Positions 4,354-6,408 of a DNA stretch of 6,408 nucleotides are shown here, one piece after another. This DNA is from Gammaproteobacteria bacterium. GTDB taxonomy: Bacteria; Pseudomonadota; Gammaproteobacteria; Pseudomonadales; Pseudomonadaceae. Where the stretch lies: the NCBI GenBank assembly GCA_012800475.1, contig JAAZJF010000051.1, forward strand, positions 1-6,408, given 5' to 3'. The notes beneath the pieces are model-generated. The model was not told the origin of the DNA, ran no database searches, and saw only the letters and a list, made by a program, of their open reading frames with translations. A program made the translations under genes and the position numbers. The number at the start of each line of letters is the position of its first letter. Positions within the stretch are counted from its first letter, which is position 1.

Positions 4354-6408
4354 GCACTTGGCTAATTCACCCACTGCGTGGCGGCGTGCATCCTGCACAA
4401 TGTAAAACACTGTCCAACCAGCAACCCATTCAGCGTGCGCCTTTGCCCAAGCGCTTATTCGTGCCCTTGCTGCAGCATTTAGGTAGCAGCACCGAAGCCT
4501 TGGTCAATGTCGGTGATAGCGTGCTCAAAGGGCAATTACTGGCCGATTCGCACAACCCGATTAGCGCAGCCGTACATGCTCCAAGTTCAGGCACTGTGGT
4601 CAGTATCGGCCCACAGGCTTATCCGCATGCCTCAGGGCAGCTACTCGACGCCATAGTCATTGAAACTGACGGCCTCGATACCTGGTGCGAACTGACGCCT
4701 ATAGCTGATTACCGGCAAGCCAGCGCAGTACAACTTATAGACCACATACGTCAAGCGGGGATCAGCGGATTAGGCGGTGCGGGCTTTCCTACCGCGATTA
4801 AATTAGCACCGAAAACGCCGATCACCACGCTGATTATCAACGGTACTGAGTGCGAGCCTTATATCACCGCCGATGATGTTTTAATGCGTGAAAAAGCAGC
4901 GCAACTGATGATCGGTATCGATATTTTAGTGCACATGCTGCAGCCTGAAAACGTGCTAATCGCCATTGAAGACAACAAACCTGAAGCCATCGCCGCCGTA
5001 CGCGCAGCCTTGGCTCAGCGCAGCTATCATGTGGTGCCTTTACCGACGATCTACCCATCAGGCGGTGAGCGCCAGCTGATTCAAATTTTAATGGGGCAAG
5101 AAGTACCAGCCGGTAAACTGCCCGCTGACCTAGGTATTTTATGCCAAAACGTCGGCACTCTAGTGGCAATCCATGATGCAGTTATTGCCGGCAAGCCGTT
5201 GATTTCACGTATCACCACGCTCACCGGCGAAGCTTTACAGACACCGATGAATCTTGAGTGTTTAATTGGTACGCCAGTCAGTGAATTATTGGCTTTCACC
5301 GGTGTACAGCAGGATAAACTCAGCCGCTTAATTGCCGGCGGCCCGATGATGGGTTTTACCTTACCCTCGGTCGATGCACCCATTATTAAAACCAGCAACT
5401 GCATTTTAGCGGCCAGTGCCGCCGAGCTACCTGCGCCGCCACCGGCCATGCCTTGTATTCGTTGCGGGGATTGCGCGCAAGTCTGCCCGGCCAACTTGTT
5501 ACCGCAGCAATTGCATTTTTATGCCTTAGGCGATGATCACGAACAATTGCAAGCGCACAACCTGTTTGACTGCATTGAGTGCGGTGCCTGCGCTTATGTC
5601 TGCCCATCAAGTATCCCGCTGGTGCAATATTACCGCGCTGCCAAAGCCGATATCCGTGAGCACGAGCAAAAACTCATTAAAGCTGAACACGCTAAAGAAC
5701 GCTTTGAGTTCCGCCAAGAACGCTTACGTCTCGAAGACGAACGCAAAGAAGCCGAACGCCAAGCCCGCGCTGAACGTTTAGCCAAATCTAAAGCCGAGCA
5801 AGCTAAAAAAGCACAGCAAGCGCAGGCAGCCGGTGACACCCAAGCCACGGCGGACGATGAACTCAAACGCTTAAAAATTGCCGCCAGCATGGCGCAAGTG
5901 GCGCTGAAAAAAGCGCAAAAGCAATTTGATACTCATGGCACCGATGAGCTTAAAGCGCAGATCGAACAACTGACTCAGGCCGCAGCGCAGGCCAAACAGG
6001 CGCTGGCCGAGGCGACAGCTCAAGCCAGCACGCCCAGCGCCACAGCGCCCGATGAAGTCAAACGCTTGAAAATTGCTGCCAGCATGGCGCAAGTCGCCCT
6101 GCGTAAAACACAAAAGCAACTCGATGAGCACGGCACTGATGAGCTCAAGGCTCAAGTTGTACAGCTGCAAGCCGCCGCTGTAGAGGCCAAACAAGCGCTC
6201 GATGCCGCCACAGCAGCGACAGCACCCGCCGCAGTGGCCGAACAACCTACTCAGGCTGTTAAGCCTGAATTAAGCCCTGCTGAGCAAGCGCTAAAAAAAG
6301 CCAAGATTGAAGTCGCCATGAAGCGCGCGGCGCTGCGTAAAGCCGAGCGTAATGAGGCCGATGCCGCTACGCTTGCGGCGCTCCAAGCAGAACTGACCCT
6401 TGCCGAAG
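4350..6408 (+). CDS. rnfC: RnfC/RsxC, NADH/FMN-binding subunit of the Rnf complex, partial (runs off right edge)
   Basis: The peripheral subunit proposed to carry FMN and the NADH site. The frame stays open for 686 codons to the window edge. Order of parts: biotinyl/lipoyl-like N-terminal fold (GDSVLKGQ from residue 55, HAPSSGTV 76-83); a 51-kDa-subunit-like core with GLGGAGFPTAIKL (140-152), NGTECEPY (164-171) and YPSGGERQL (from 235); two ferredoxin motifs with Cys369, 372, 375, 379 and Cys408, 411, 414, 418. From about 434 to 494 there is a charged helix rich in Glu, Arg and Lys, likely a coiled coil, then alanine-rich tandem repeats from 503 to the edge. E. coli RsxC is about 740 residues and also ends in Ala-rich repeats, so perhaps tens to a few hundred residues are missing. 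The ATG overlaps the rnfB stop, with GGGAG eight bases upstream. rnfD, rnfG and rnfE should follow. Confidence 0.96.
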   Translation, partial: MSTWLIHPLRGGVHPAQCKTLSNQQPIQRAPLPKRLFVPLLQHLGSSTEALVNVGDSVLKGQLLADSHNPISAAVHAPSSGTVVSIGPQAYPHASGQLLDAIVIETDGLDTWCELTPIADYRQASAVQLIDHIRQAGISGLGGAGFPTAIKLAPKTPITTLIINGTECEPYITADDVLMREKAAQLMIGIDILVHMLQPENVLIAIEDNKPEAIAAVRAALAQRSYHVVPLPTIYPSGGERQLIQILMGQEVPAGKLPADLGILCQNVGTLVAIHDAVIAGKPLISRITTLTGEALQTPMNLECLIGTPVSELLAFTGVQQDKLSRLIAGGPMMGFTLPSVDAPIIKTSNCILAASAAELPAPPPAMPCIRCGDCAQVCPANLLPQQLHFYALGDDHEQLQAHNLFDCIECGACAYVCPSSIPLVQYYRAAKADIREHEQKLIKAEHAKERFEFRQERLRLEDERKEAERQARAERLAKSKAEQAKKAQQAQAAGDTQATADDELKRLKIAASMAQVALKKAQKQFDTHGTDELKAQIEQLTQAAAQAKQALAEATAQASTPSATAPDEVKRLKIAASMAQVALRKTQKQLDEHGTDELKAQVVQLQAAAVEAKQALDAATAATAPAAVAEQPTQAVKPELSPAEQALKKAKIEVAMKRAALRKAERNEADAATLAALQAELTLAE
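5856..6050 (+). repeat. RnfC tail repeat, copy 1 (65 codons)
   Basis: In-frame unit of 195 bases, residues 503-567. It begins DELKRLKIAASMAQVAL, passes through HGTDELKAQ and ends in an Ala/Thr/Ser/Pro linker. Over the first 55 residues it is identical to copy 2 at 42 positions by direct comparison. The likely shape is two amphipathic helices joined at the HGTD turn, with a flexible linker to the next unit. Confidence 0.85.
6051..6245 (+). repeat. RnfC tail repeat, copy 2 (65 codons)
   Basis: Directly follows copy 1, residues 568-632, starting DEVKRLKIAASMAQVAL. Residues 4-17 of the unit are identical in both copies, and the turn HGTDELKAQ is kept. Many differences at the base level are at third codon positions, so the duplication is not brand new and the protein sequence appears to have been held under selection. 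Confidence 0.85.
6285..6408 (+). repeat. RnfC tail repeat, diverged copy 3 (cut by window edge)
   Basis: From about residue 646 the frame reads QALKKAKIEVAMKRAALRKAE, which aligns with the KRLKIAASMAQVALKKAQ helix of copies 1 and 2, followed by a second helix without the HGTD turn. It is offset by 78 rather than 65 residues because of a longer Pro-rich linker, and is much more diverged. It resembles the Ala/Lys/Arg repeats known from the ends of other RnfC proteins. Confidence 0.65.

Noticed and set aside
4864..5610. Several overlapping minus-strand open frames opposite rnfC
   Set aside because: They are antisense to clearly conserved RnfC coding sequence, overlap each other, and lack ribosome binding sites.
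5871..6245. 124-residue antisense frame with repetitive Gly, Leu and Cys rich sequence over the rnfC repeats
   Set aside because: It is the mirror of the Ala-rich tandem repeats of RnfC; its repetitiveness comes from that coding sequence and it has no start signal of its own.

Overview
The window looks like ordinary chromosomal DNA of a free-living, motile gammaproteobacterium, most likely a Pseudomonas relative with a modest G+C content (about half by eye, with frequent TTA leucine codons). The reasons are the DUF485-ActP acetate uptake pair, a four-helix-bundle chemoreceptor with a sigma-28-type promoter, and Rnf/Rsx proteins that resemble the E. coli RsxA, RsxB and RsxC proteins over their whole visible length. 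I cannot name the species from this sequence.

Layout. Positions 1-768 (minus strand) hold a translationally coupled pair: a small DUF485 membrane protein (yjcH-like) and the first 154 codons of the acetate/solute symporter actP, which runs off the left edge. Positions 769-1243 are a non-coding gap with several short palindromes, a weak candidate promoter for the yjcH-actP pair, and a long 18-bp stem-loop that probably ends the chemoreceptor transcript. Positions 1244-2893 (minus) encode a methyl-accepting chemotaxis protein. Its start is best placed at 2893 rather than at the longer reading-frame start at 2962, because a ribosome binding site precedes 2893 and a near-consensus sigma-28 (FliA) promoter covers 2961-2987. 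Positions 2988-3196 are the divergent intergenic region, with a candidate sigma-70 promoter for rnf overlapped by a 15-bp palindrome. Positions 3197-6408 (plus) hold rnfA, rnfB and most of rnfC, joined by 4-base ATGA overlaps; rnfC runs off the right edge inside its repeat-rich C-terminal tail.

How the genes work together. RnfA, RnfB and RnfC are the first three subunits of the membrane complex that exchanges electrons between NADH and ferredoxin (or a SoxR-like acceptor) using the ion gradient; rnfD, rnfG and rnfE are expected beyond the right edge. ActP with its DUF485 partner takes up acetate or similar short acids, and the chemoreceptor feeds the flagellar signalling pathway. These are three separate units that happen to be neighbours; nothing seen links them functionally.

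I found no mobile element, CRISPR array, tRNA, rRNA or clearly novel system. The points most worth checking are the sigma-28 promoter with its start correction, the 65-residue tandem repeats at the end of RnfC, the palindrome over the rnf promoter, and the strong intergenic stem-loop.
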